From contig CATQHX010000019.1 of the NCBI GenBank assembly GCA_958296065.1, positions 54,753-118,752 on the forward strand: a stretch of DNA of 64,000 nucleotides, given 5' to 3'. Below the pieces are notes generated by a model. It saw only the letters and a program-made list of their open reading frames with translations. It searched no databases and had not been told where the DNA came from. A program made the position numbers and the translations under genes. Shown here piece by piece: positions 38,185-46,684 of this stretch (its first letter is position 1; the number at the start of each line of letters is the position of its first letter). Source of the stretch: Vicinamibacterales bacterium. Lineage in GTDB: Bacteria; Acidobacteriota; Vicinamibacteria; Vicinamibacterales; UBA8438.

Positions 38185-40149
38185 ATGCCAGCGTGCAGAA
38201 TCAGGATCGCGGCGGTCGTCGTCCTCGGCGGACTGCTCGCGGCCGGCGCGCCGCCGGCGACGGCGCAGACCGACAACGGCGAGTGGCGGAGCTACGGCGG
38301 CGACATCGCAAACACACGCTACTCGCCGCTGGGTCAGATCGACGCCGGGAACTTCAATAACCTGGAGATCGCCTGGCGGCTGAAGACCGCCAACTTCGGG
38401 TCGGAGCCCGAGTTCAACTTCCAGGCGACGCCGTTGATGGTGGACGGCGTGATCTACTCGACGGCGGGCCTGCGCCGCGCAGCGATCGCGGCGGATGCAG
38501 GGACCGGCGAGTTGCTCTGGATGCACCGCCTCGACGAGGGCGAGCGGGCCGCGGTGGCGCCGCGGCGCCGGTCCGGCCGCGGGCTGGCCTACCGCGACAA
38601 CGGCGCAGGCGGGGAGGTCTTCTACGTCACCCCGGGTTACCGGCTGGTCGGCCTGAACGCGAAGACCGGCGAGCGGCTGTCCGGCTTCGGTGACGACGGC
38701 ATCATCGACCTGATGCAGAACATGGATCAGGAGATCGACCCGCTGGCCGGCGAGATCGGCCTGCACGCGACGCCACTGGTGGCCGGCGACACCATCGTCA
38801 TCGGCGCGGCGCACGTGCCCGGCAGCGCGCCGCGGTCGATGCGCAACACGAAGGGCTACATCCGGGGCTTCGACGCGAATACCGGCGTCCGCAAGTGGAT
38901 CTTCCACACCATCCCGGGCGCGGACGAGTTCGGCAACGACAGTTGGCTGAACGACTCGTGGCGCTACACGGGCAACACGGGCGTCTGGGGGCAGATCAGT
39001 GCGGACCTCGAGCTCGGTATCGTCTACCTGCCGACCGAGATGCCGACCAACGACTACTACGGCGGGCACCGGCACGGGGACAATCTCTTCTCGGACAGCA
39101 TCGTCGCGGTGGACATCGATACCGGCGAGCGGCTCTGGCACCTGCAGGTCATCCAGCACGACGTGTGGGATTGGGACTTCCCCTGCGCGCCGGTGCTGGT
39201 CGACGTGGAGATCGACGGCGTCATGCGCAAGCTCATCGCGCAGCCGAGCAAGCAGTCGTGGCTGTACGTCCTCGACCGGGTGACCGGAGAGCCGATCTGG
39301 CCGATCGAGGAGCGGGAGATGCCGCCGTCCGACGTGCCGGGCGAGCTGCTGTCGCTCACGCAGCCGTTCCCGACCCATCCGCCCGCCTACGACCGGCAGG
39401 GGGTCGGCATCGACGACCTGATCGACTTCACGCCGGAGCTGCGGGCCGCGGCGGAGGAGCTGGTCTCGAACTTCCGCATCGGGCCGATCTTCACGCCGCC
39501 GGTGGTGGCCGAGACGGACGGGCCGTGGGGCACGCTGATGCTGCCGTCGGCCGGTGGAGGCACCAACTGGCCGGGCGGCTCCGTCGACCCGGAGACCGGG
39601 ATCTTCTACCAGTACTCCTTCACCCAGGTCACCTCGCTCGGGCTGGTGAACGACCCGGAGCGGTCCGACATGAACTTCATCCGGGGGAATCCTCCGGGGG
39701 TGCCCGCGCGCCTGCGCGCGTTGAACATCCGGGGGCTGCCGCTCATCAAGCCGCCGTGGGGGCGCATCACCGCCATCGATCTCGCGACGGGGGACTTCCT
39801 CTGGCAGGTCCCGCATGGCGAGACGCCGGACAACGTCCGCAACCACCCGGCGCTGCAGGGTGTGGACATCCCGCGCACCGGTCGCATCGGACGTGTGGGC
39901 ACGCTGATCACCAAGACGCTGGTCATCGCGGGCGAGGCGGGCACGTTCACCACGCCGTCGGGCGAGGTGGGAGCGATGCTGCGCGCCTACGACAAGGCGT
40001 CGGGCGAGGAGATGGGCGCCGTCTATATGCCGGCGTCGGTATCGGGCTCACCGATGACGTACATGCACGACGGGCGGCAGTACATCGTGACCGCCATCGG
40101 CGGAGCCGGATTCCCCGGGGAGTTGATCGCCTACCGGTTGCCGGAATAG
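38185..40149 (+). CDS. Secreted PQQ-dependent dehydrogenase 1
   Basis: A 654-residue eight-bladed quinoprotein with a signal peptide ending in TAQT. Landmarks include [11 protein letters not shown], several AxDxxTGExxW blade motifs ([22 protein letters not shown]), and the active-site-like QHDVWDWD. It belongs to the glucose/alcohol dehydrogenase PQQ family that passes electrons to the respiratory chain from the periplasm. A vicinal Cys-Cys pair typical of methanol dehydrogenase is absent. Preceded by the cupin gene and GAGGAGACAGGAAC. It is very similar to the protein at 41462-43429, pointing to duplication. The 3' end overlaps the convergent squalene synthase 2 gene by 19 bases. Confidence 0.92.
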   Translation: MPACRIRIAAVVVLGGLLAAGAPPATAQTDNGEWRSYGGDIANTRYSPLGQIDAGNFNNLEIAWRLKTANFGSEPEFNFQATPLMVDGVIYSTAGLRRAAIAADAGTGELLWMHRLDEGERAAVAPRRRSGRGLAYRDNGAGGEVFYVTPGYRLVGLNAKTGERLSGFGDDGIIDLMQNMDQEIDPLAGEIGLHATPLVAGDTIVIGAAHVPGSAPRSMRNTKGYIRGFDANTGVRKWIFHTIPGADEFGNDSWLNDSWRYTGNTGVWGQISADLELGIVYLPTEMPTNDYYGGHRHGDNLFSDSIVAVDIDTGERLWHLQVIQHDVWDWDFPCAPVLVDVEIDGVMRKLIAQPSKQSWLYVLDRVTGEPIWPIEEREMPPSDVPGELLSLTQPFPTHPPAYDRQGVGIDDLIDFTPELRAAAEELVSNFRIGPIFTPPVVAETDGPWGTLMLPSAGGGTNWPGGSVDPETGIFYQYSFTQVTSLGLVNDPERSDMNFIRGNPPGVPARLRALNIRGLPLIKPPWGRITAIDLATGDFLWQVPHGETPDNVRNHPALQGVDIPRTGRIGRVGTLITKTLVIAGEAGTFTTPSGEVGAMLRAYDKASGEEMGAVYMPASVSGSPMTYMHDGRQYIVTAIGGAGFPGELIAYRLPE

Positions 40150-41207
40150 CGCCGCGTGTCAGACTGTCCTCGGGGCGCCGGCAGCCCCCGGGTCAGTCCT
40201 CCGAAGAGCAGCCTCAAGCCCACGTTCGAACGCACCAGGGCGCTGGTCACCGCGATTACCGCCCGTACGCTGCGGCGCGAGATCTTCACCTCGTGTCCGC
40301 TCCTGAAGGCCGGCGTGGCGTGGATGCGCCGCAGCGTGAGCACGGCCATGCCCAGCGGCCAGAGGCAGAAGCGGCGGATTCCGGTTTCCCCCGGGGGGAG
40401 CATCAGGACGAAGCGCAACGCGTCGGCGAGGTGGCGGCGGGTGATTGCGACCAGCTCCGACAAGCCGTCGGCGAAGCCGGGGGCGGGCTGTCCGGCGGAC
40501 AGGGAGCGCAGCTCGAATCCGGTCGTCCGGAACACGTCGCGCGGCAGCCAGCACGCGCCGCGGCGGCGGTCTTCCCAGATGTCCTTCAGGATGTTGACCA
40601 TCTGCAACCCCTGGCCGAACGAGATCGACAGCGCGAACAGTTCGTCGCGCCGCCGGCCGATGTCGGCGGAGTAGTCGCAGAAGAGGTCGGTGAGCGTTTC
40701 GCCGACTACGCCCGCGACGTGGTAGCAGTAGCGGTTCAGGTGCGGGATGTCCTCGAGTCCGTCCGGCGTCGCGCTCTGCTGGAACTCCGCCATTCCGCGC
40801 GACATCACGCGCACGCAACGTTCGATGGCGCGGCGCTGGACGGCGCGGAACCCCATGGTGACGCGAACCACCCGGGCGGTGTTGGCGACCAGATCCTGCT
40901 CGCGCTCCGTACTCGATGACGACAGCAGGGCGCCGAGCTCGCGGGAGAACGGCGCCACCTCGGCGCGGCCGGCGACCACGTCGATGAAACGTTCCGAGAA
41001 CGCCTGCTTCTGGGCGGGGGACAGCGCCGGTTCGTCCTCTATGGTGTCCGCGATTCGGCACAGCGCGTACACGTTGCCGACGACGTCGCGCAGCGGGCCC
41101 GGGAGTTGCGGGATGTTGAGGGCGAAGGTGCGTGAGACGCCCAGCAGGATCTCCGATTGGTAGGCGAGGTCGCTCTGCGCCGGTCCTGTCGGCGAGGAAG
41201 CCGTCAT
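40131..41207 (-). CDS. Squalene/phytoene synthase family protein 2
   Basis: A 358-residue paralogue of the protein at 36176-37231, with [20 protein letters not shown] and [15 protein letters not shown]. Extended regions such as [20 protein letters not shown] align without gaps. The start at 41207 ([13 protein letters not shown]) is taken because similarity to the first copy begins just after it. It is convergent with PQQ dehydrogenase 1 and divergent from PQQ dehydrogenase 2. Confidence 0.9.
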   Translation of the reverse strand: MTASSPTGPAQSDLAYQSEILLGVSRTFALNIPQLPGPLRDVVGNVYALCRIADTIEDEPALSPAQKQAFSERFIDVVAGRAEVAPFSRELGALLSSSSTEREQDLVANTARVVRVTMGFRAVQRRAIERCVRVMSRGMAEFQQSATPDGLEDIPHLNRYCYHVAGVVGETLTDLFCDYSADIGRRRDELFALSISFGQGLQMVNILKDIWEDRRRGACWLPRDVFRTTGFELRSLSAGQPAPGFADGLSELVAITRRHLADALRFVLMLPPGETGIRRFCLWPLGMAVLTLRRIHATPAFRSGHEVKISRRSVRAVIAVTSALVRSNVGLRLLFGGLTRGLPAPRGQSDTRRYSGNR

Positions 41208-41237
41208 CGGCCGCCATCCTAGCCCGAAATCGTTGCC

Positions 41238-41386
41238 TGCGGCTCCGCTTTCCGCCCAACCAGGCCTCACCAGAAGGTGTGCACCGTTCTACGGCGCAGA
41301 CTTCTGGCCGAAAGCCTCAGCGTGCGGCTCCACTTTCCGCCCCGCCGGGCCCATCCGGCAGTCTACGCCGTTCTACGGCGCAGACT
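41238..41386. repeat. Tandem imperfect direct repeat, period about 85 bases
   Basis: Two copies of about 65 bases (41238-41302 and 41323-41386) share TGCGGCTCC-CTTTCCGCCC at their starts and CCGTTCTACGGCGCAGACT at their ends, with a divergent middle. They lie in the 254-base gap between squalene synthase 2 and PQQ dehydrogenase 2, so they may carry regulatory sites or be a short repetitive element. Confidence 0.7.
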
Positions 41387-41461
41387 ACCAGCCAGATATC
41401 GTCGCCCCTGCGGTTCCGCAACCTGCTATCCTTCGCGACGCGACGAATGAAGGAGTTGAAC

Positions 41462-43429
41462 GTGCCAATACAGCGCATGCACATCGTGTCGATCGCCGTG
41501 CTCGCGGGGTTGCTGGCGGCCGGCGGGGCGCCGGCGGTGGCGCAGACCGACAACGGCGAGTGGCGGAGCTACGGCGGCGACATCGCCAACACGCGCTACT
41601 CGCCGCTCGACCAGATCACGGCCGAGAACTTCAACGACCTGGAGGTCGCCTGGCGGTTGAATACCGCCAATTTCGGGTCGGAACCGGAGTTCAACTTCCA
41701 GGCGACGCCGCTGATGGTGGACGGAGTGCTGTACTCCACCGCCGGCCTGCGACGCGCCGTGATCGCGGCCGACGCGGGCACCGGCGAGCTGCTTTGGATG
41801 CACCGTCTCGACGAGGGCGAGCGGGCCGAGGTGGCGCCGCGCCGCCGGTCCGGCCGCGGCCTCGCCTACCGCGACAACGGCGGGGACGGGGAGATCTTCT
41901 ACGTGACGCCCGGGTACCGGCTCGTCGGTCTGAACGCGAAGACCGGCGAGCGGCTGTCGGGCTTCGGCGAGGACGGCATCGTCGACCTGATGCAGAACAT
42001 GGATCAGGAGATCGACCCGCTGTCGGGCGAGATCGGCCTGCACGCCACGCCGCTCGTGGCCGGCGACACCGTCGTCGTGGGAGCGGCGCACGTGCCTGGC
42101 GGCCGACCGCGGTCGATGCGCAACACCAAGGGCTACATTCGCGGCTTCGACGCGGACACGGGCGAGCGCAAGTGGATCTTCCATACCATCCCGGGGGCGG
42201 ACGAGTTCGGCAACGACACGTGGTTGAACGACTCGTGGCGCTACACCGGCAACACCGGGGTGTGGGGGCAGATCAGCGCGGACCTGGAAGAGGGCATCGT
42301 CTACCTGCCGACCGAAATGCCGACCAACGACTACTACGGCGGCCATCGGCACGGCGACAACCTCTACTCGGACAGCCTGGTGGCGGTGGACATCGAGACC
42401 GGTGAGCGGCTGTGGCACTTCCAATTCATTCACCACGACGTCTGGGACTGGGATCTGCCGTGCGCGCCGATCCTGGCCGACGTGATGATCGACGGCGAGT
42501 TGCGCAAGATCGTGGCCCAGCCGAGCAAGCAGTCGTGGTTGTACGTCTTCGACCGGGTGACCGGCGAGCCGATCTGGCCGATCGAGGAACGCGAGGTCGA
42601 GCCGTCGAACGTACCGGGCGAGCTGCTGGCGCCGACCCAGCCCTACGTGACGAAGCCGCCCGCATACGACCGGCAGGGGGTCGATCTCGACGACCTGATA
42701 GACCTCACGCCGGAACTCCGGCGGCGGGCCGGGGAGATCGCGTCGCGGCACCTGATGGGGCCGATCTTCACGCCGCCCACCGTCTCGGAGGCGGACGGGG
42801 TCTACGGCACCCTGATGCTGCCGTCGCAGGCGGGCGGCACGAACTGGCCGGGCGGCTCGCTCGATCCCGAGACCGGCATCATCTATCTGTACACGTTCAC
42901 GCAGGTGGTGTCGCTCGGCCTGGTCAACGATCCGGACCTCTCGGACATGAACTTCATCCGCGGCCGCGGGGAGGGCATCTCGGCCCGGGAGGCGTCGCTG
43001 GTCATCGAGGGCATCCCGATCATCAAGCCGCCGTGGGGGCGCATCACCGCCATCGACCTCAAGGAGGGGGAAATCCTCTGGCAGGTACCGCACGGCGAGA
43101 CGCCGGACAACATCCGCAACCACCGGCTCCTGGAGGGCGTCGACATCCCCCGCACCGGACGCATCGGACGGGTCGGGACGCTGAACACGCCGACCATGGT
43201 CATCGCCGGCGAGGCGGGCACGTTCACGACGCCCTCCGGCGAGGTCGGGGCGATGCTGCGGGCCTACGACAAGATGTCGGGCGAGGAGCTCGGCGCCGTC
43301 TACATGCCGGCCGGGGTGACCGGGTCGCCGATGACCTACCTGCACGAGGGGCGACAGTACATCGTCACGGCGATCGGCGGCGGCGGGTTCCCGGGCGAGC
43401 TGATCGCCTACCGGCTGCCGGAGGAGTAG
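41462..43429 (+). CDS. Secreted PQQ-dependent dehydrogenase 2
   Basis: A 655-residue close paralogue of the protein at 38185-40149; long stretches such as [20 protein letters not shown] and [10 protein letters not shown] are identical. The GTG at 41462 is chosen because AAGGAG lies six bases upstream; an ATG at 41447 overlaps that site. A signal peptide ends at AVAQT. Active-site-like HHDVWDWD is present. The two enzymes may differ in substrate range, since the segment after FTPELR differs most. Confidence 0.92.
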   Translation: MPIQRMHIVSIAVLAGLLAAGGAPAVAQTDNGEWRSYGGDIANTRYSPLDQITAENFNDLEVAWRLNTANFGSEPEFNFQATPLMVDGVLYSTAGLRRAVIAADAGTGELLWMHRLDEGERAEVAPRRRSGRGLAYRDNGGDGEIFYVTPGYRLVGLNAKTGERLSGFGEDGIVDLMQNMDQEIDPLSGEIGLHATPLVAGDTVVVGAAHVPGGRPRSMRNTKGYIRGFDADTGERKWIFHTIPGADEFGNDTWLNDSWRYTGNTGVWGQISADLEEGIVYLPTEMPTNDYYGGHRHGDNLYSDSLVAVDIETGERLWHFQFIHHDVWDWDLPCAPILADVMIDGELRKIVAQPSKQSWLYVFDRVTGEPIWPIEEREVEPSNVPGELLAPTQPYVTKPPAYDRQGVDLDDLIDLTPELRRRAGEIASRHLMGPIFTPPTVSEADGVYGTLMLPSQAGGTNWPGGSLDPETGIIYLYTFTQVVSLGLVNDPDLSDMNFIRGRGEGISAREASLVIEGIPIIKPPWGRITAIDLKEGEILWQVPHGETPDNIRNHRLLEGVDIPRTGRIGRVGTLNTPTMVIAGEAGTFTTPSGEVGAMLRAYDKMSGEELGAVYMPAGVTGSPMTYLHEGRQYIVTAIGGGGFPGELIAYRLPEE

Positions 43430-43811
43430 GCGCGCCGGCCGCGCTCGGTGCATCGGCCGCGCTCGGAGCCGGATCGCGGACGCGTAGCTGCTTCACCGGC
43501 TCGAAGTGCTTGCGGTTGCGGGTGACGAGGGCCAGGTCGTACTCGATGGCCGTCGCGGCAATCAGTGCGTCGGGCGTGGCGATGCCGGTCTCCCGGCGAA
43601 TGCGCCCGGCCCGCTCCGCTACGCTGCGGCCTACCGCCAGCTCCCGGAAGGGATCGAGGAGTCGCTGAACGAGCGCCGATCCGACCGCGCCGGAGAGCAG
43701 CTCGCAGCGGGTGATGACCGAGTAGTGGACCCGGTTCCGGCCCGGTTTCAGCGCCCTGGCCCCGCGCAGATGGTCGATGAAGACGTCCGTGTCGACCAGC
43801 AGGTCAGCCAC
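43365..43811 (-). CDS. PIN-domain ribonuclease toxin (VapC-like)
   Basis: A 148-residue protein from a GTG. The PIN residues are visible: LLVDTDVFIDHLRG (first Asp), SVITRCELLSG (Glu), ATPDALIAATAIE (Asp) and LALVTRNRKHF. The last 35 residues are Ala/Pro/Arg-rich and extend 65 bases into the 3' end of the convergent PQQ dehydrogenase gene, longer than usual. The gene overlaps its antitoxin by eight bases. Likely cleaves RNA when unneutralised. Confidence 0.85.
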   Translation of the reverse strand: MADLLVDTDVFIDHLRGARALKPGRNRVHYSVITRCELLSGAVGSALVQRLLDPFRELAVGRSVAERAGRIRRETGIATPDALIAATAIEYDLALVTRNRKHFEPVKQLRVRDPAPSAADAPSAAGAPTPPAAGRRSARPGTRRRRSP

Positions 43812-44061
43812 CGGATCGCCCGGAGGCTCCCAGCCGGTCGGATCGGGCCTCCCAGTCGTCGCGCGCCGGGGCCCGTGCCTCCGGCGCGGCGCCGAAGGTG
43901 CTCTCGAGGGCGCTCGTCGGATCGACCGGCGCTTGTTCGATGTACAGCTCCACCGCCTCGCGAACGACCGCTGCGAGACTCGCGCCCCGCGCGCCGGCGA
44001 TCTCGTCGAGGCGCTGGCGCTGCGACGACCGCAGGTAGATCTGGGTTCGGGTGGCTGACAT
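43804..44061 (-). CDS. Ribbon-helix-helix antitoxin (VapB-like)
   Basis: An 85-residue protein with the RHH core TQIYLRSSQRQRLDEIAGAR and SLAAVVREAVELYIEQA, then a flexible acidic/basic tail that would contact the toxin. It is immediately upstream of, and overlapping, the PIN-domain toxin gene. Confidence 0.8.
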   Translation of the reverse strand: MSATRTQIYLRSSQRQRLDEIAGARGASLAAVVREAVELYIEQAPVDPTSALESTFGAAPEARAPARDDWEARSDRLGASGRSGG

Positions 44062-44063
44062 AC

Positions 44064-44082
44064 AGCGCAGTATACAGCAACG
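44064..44082 (-). promoter_or_regulatory. Candidate promoter/operator of the VapBC-like pair
   Basis: On the minus strand a TATACT (44074-44069) lies eight bases before the antitoxin ATG, within a direct repeat CTGTATAC/CTGTATGT. Such a close -10 would give a nearly leaderless antitoxin mRNA. The repeats could bind the RHH antitoxin. Confidence 0.35.
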
Positions 44083-44130
44083 GACGTGTCTCGTGCCGCC
44101 GTCCGATCACGAAGGTCGCTCGCGCCGCCG

Positions 44131-45399
44131 TTACGGTCGCTCTTCGATGCGGTAGAGGTGGCGGTCGCTGCGGATGAACAGCGCCCCGTCGGCGACCGCC
44201 ATCGAGGCGAGCGTCAATCCATCGAGCCGGTTGCGGGTCAGTACCCGGAACTCGGGGCCGGGTGCGAGCACCGTCGTCACGCCCTCTTCGTTCTGGAAGT
44301 AGATCCGCCCGTCGACGAACACCGGCGAGGCGGAGTGGTTCCCGCCCAACCGTTGCTGCCAGTGGATGTCGCCGGTCAATGCGTCGACGCAGGTGGCGAT
44401 GCCGAAATCGGTGACGACGTACAGCTCGTCGCCGACCAGGATCGGCGAGGGCGTGAGCGGCGCTCCGCGGCGAAGCCTCCAGGCGACGTGCGAGCGCGTG
44501 ACGTCGCCCTCTCCGTCGGCGCGCACCGCGAGCAGGGTCGGGGCCTGGAAGCCGGTCGACAGATAGACGAGCCCGTGGCCGTAGATGGGGCGCGGGACGT
44601 TCGAGAACCCGTTCGGGTAGCGGACCCGCCAAATCTCGCGTCCGGTCTCCGGGTCATGCCCGCTGGCGCGGAACGCGCTGACGTTGAAGATCTGTTCCCG
44701 ATCGCCAACGCGAATGAGCAGGGGTGTGGAATAGGCCTGCGATACCGGATCCGGTCGGGTGGAGCGCCAGCGCTCCTCGCCGGTGCGTGCGTCCACCGCC
44801 ACCAGATAGGCGGTGTCGTAGCCGTCGATGCTGATCACGAGCCGGCCGTCGTGCAGGATGGGCGAGCCGCCGTTCCCGTGCTGCGAGATGTAGGGGAAGC
44901 GCGTGCGCCAGAGAAGGTCGCCGTCCGTGCTGACGGCCGCCGTTCCCGTAGCCCCGAAGTGGACGTAGACGCGCTCGCCGTCGGGATCGAGAACCGGCGT
45001 CGGCGACGCGAAGCTGTTCTTGGGATTGAGGAGGTACGTCTCGTCGCTGCCGAATACCTCCACGTCCAGGGTGTTGGCGCCGGACTCGACATCGTAGGCG
45101 AGCAACCTGAGTGAGCTTCCTGCACGCGGACCGGTCACAGCCGTCGTCAGCCACAGCCGGCCGTCGGCGATGACCGGTGAGGACCAGCCGCGGCCTTCTA
45201 CCGGCACCTTCCAGGTGACGTTCTCCGTCTCGCTCCACTCCAGCGGGACGGCCGCGTCGGGGGCGTGCCCCTGGCCGGTCGGACCCCGGAACTGTGGCCA
45301 ATCGGCGGCGTCGGCGATAGCGCCGGCGTACCAGAGGGTGAAGACTATCGCGACGATCGAGGCGGCCGTTCGTCCGATGCTCGAAGCGCGCTCTGTCAT
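44131..45399 (-). CDS. Secreted PQQ-like beta-propeller repeat protein
   Basis: A 422-residue protein with a signal peptide (residues 10-32, ending ADAADW) followed by WPQFRGPTGQGHAPDAAVPL, the opening of outer-membrane BamB-like/PQQ-repeat proteins. Blade motifs such as AVDARTGEERWRS and CVDALTGDIHWQQ repeat through the chain. It lacks the dehydrogenase active-site motif, so it is probably a structural propeller or a non-catalytic sensor, not a dehydrogenase. Divergent from the MBL-fold gene. Confidence 0.85.
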   Translation of the reverse strand: MTERASSIGRTAASIVAIVFTLWYAGAIADAADWPQFRGPTGQGHAPDAAVPLEWSETENVTWKVPVEGRGWSSPVIADGRLWLTTAVTGPRAGSSLRLLAYDVESGANTLDVEVFGSDETYLLNPKNSFASPTPVLDPDGERVYVHFGATGTAAVSTDGDLLWRTRFPYISQHGNGGSPILHDGRLVISIDGYDTAYLVAVDARTGEERWRSTRPDPVSQAYSTPLLIRVGDREQIFNVSAFRASGHDPETGREIWRVRYPNGFSNVPRPIYGHGLVYLSTGFQAPTLLAVRADGEGDVTRSHVAWRLRRGAPLTPSPILVGDELYVVTDFGIATCVDALTGDIHWQQRLGGNHSASPVFVDGRIYFQNEEGVTTVLAPGPEFRVLTRNRLDGLTLASMAVADGALFIRSDRHLYRIEERP

Positions 45400-45596
45400 C
45401 GCCGTTCTCCCTTCCTCGCATTGTATACGGCGGTCCGATCGCGCGGCGGCCGGCCAACCTGGAAGCCGGGTTCCAGCGAGTCCGCATCGCCGGCCCGGTG
45501 TGCATGCGCCTATAATCGGGCCGACGCGGCAAGGCTGCGGGTGTGGATGATGGCGCCTGGGCCTTCGTCGGGTGATTGTCGGGAGGGAGGGACGAC
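45400..45596. promoter_or_regulatory. Divergent promoter region of propeller and MBL-fold genes
   Basis: A TATAAT at 45511-45516 on the + strand is a good -10 for the MBL-fold gene, without a clear -35. On the minus strand TACAAT (45425-45420) could serve the propeller gene. The inverted segment CCTGGAAGCCGGGTTCCAG near 45460 forms a small hairpin. Confidence 0.4.
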
Positions 45597-46451
45597 ATGC
45601 GTGGGATTTCGAGATCGGGCATCGTGGCGGCGTTCGCCGCGGCGGCCGCGGCCGTCATCGTCGTGGCCGGACAGCAGCCGGAGTCGCTGAGCGTGACGCC
45701 GGTGAAGGACGGGCTGTACTACATCAACGGGGTCGGCGGGAACGTGGGCGTGCGCGTCACGTCCGAGGGCGTCATCCTGATCGACGACAAGTTTCCGCGC
45801 AACGTCGACGGCATCAAGGCGCGGGTGGCCGAGGTCACTGACCAGCCGATCCGCTACGTCATCAACACCCACCACCACGGCGATCACGCCGGCGGCAACG
45901 TCGGGTTCATCGACTCGGCGGACGTCATCGCCCACGAGAACGCGCGGAAGAACATGATCCGCAACGAGCAGGACGCCCCGCCGCGCATCGTCTACACCGA
46001 TCAGACCGCCGTGCACCTCGGCGGGGTCGAGGTGCGGGCTCACCACCTGGGTCGCGGCCACACCAACGGCGACTCGGTCGTCTACTTCCCGGACCTGCGG
46101 ACCGTTCACGGCGGCGACCTGCTGCACGGCACCGCGCCGTTCATCGACTATGCGAACGGGGGCAGCAGCCAGGAGTGGCTGGGCGTGCTCGACGGCATCC
46201 TCGCGCTCGACTTCGATACCGCCATCCCCGGCCACGGCGGCCTGATGACGCGGGCCGACGTCCAGGCGTTCCGGGATCAGTTCGTCGCCGTCCGCACCCG
46301 GATGCGGGAGCTGATCGACGGCGGCCTCGCCAAGGACGATGCGTCGGCGGAGATTGTGACGGCGGAGCTGAGCTGGACGACGGCCGAGAACGGCCTGTTC
46401 ATGCGCCGGAGCATTCCGGGCTTCTATGACGAGGTCGCGGCGGAGCGGTAG
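45597..46451 (+). CDS. Secreted metallo-beta-lactamase-fold hydrolase
   Basis: A 284-residue protein preceded by GGGAGGGAGG. A signal peptide covers residues 1-31. The zinc ligands are intact: NTHHHGDHAGGN (HxHxDH), LGRGHTNGDSVVYFP and the late PGHGG. The region GGNVGVRVTSEGVILIDDKF is usual for the family. Quinoprotein ethanol dehydrogenase-associated MBL proteins have similar context, with PQQ genes on both sides, but the substrate is not known. Confidence 0.9.
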   Translation: MRGISRSGIVAAFAAAAAAVIVVAGQQPESLSVTPVKDGLYYINGVGGNVGVRVTSEGVILIDDKFPRNVDGIKARVAEVTDQPIRYVINTHHHGDHAGGNVGFIDSADVIAHENARKNMIRNEQDAPPRIVYTDQTAVHLGGVEVRAHHLGRGHTNGDSVVYFPDLRTVHGGDLLHGTAPFIDYANGGSSQEWLGVLDGILALDFDTAIPGHGGLMTRADVQAFRDQFVAVRTRMRELIDGGLAKDDASAEIVTAELSWTTAENGLFMRRSIPGFYDEVAAER

Positions 46452-46463
46452 CGGGGGCGGCGG

Positions 46464-46684
46464 ATGACGTCTCCCGTGGAGGAGATCACGGTGACGTGCC
46501 TGGACTGCGGGCACGTCACCGCGACTGGTAACGCGCGTCGATCGATTTGGCCCTCGATGATTTCGATGCGGACTACCTGGAGCAGGCGTCGACGACGACC
46601 TGCCCGGGATGCGGCGCGAAGCGCGACTTCGCAACACTGACGGTGCGCCGGGACGACGATGGAAACACGATCCTCGAAATGTGA
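46464..46684 (+). pseudogene. Small zinc-ribbon protein gene with frameshift
   Basis: The first frame reads MTSPVEEITVTCLDCGHVTA, with a CxxC. The second half in another frame reads LDDFDADYLEQASTTTCPGC then GAKRDFATLTVRRDDDGN and ends at TGA 46684. The two halves would make one zinc-ribbon protein of about 72 residues with paired CxxC motifs if one base were restored between 46527 and 46540. It overlaps the start of the PQQ dehydrogenase 3 gene. Broken or mis-sequenced. Confidence 0.65.

Noticed and set aside
37540..39846. Minus-strand open frame of 768 codons over PQQ dehydrogenase 1
   Set aside because: It is the antisense shadow of a conserved quinoprotein; high GC makes such frames common. 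Similar shadows over PQQ dehydrogenases 2 and 3 were rejected for the same reason.
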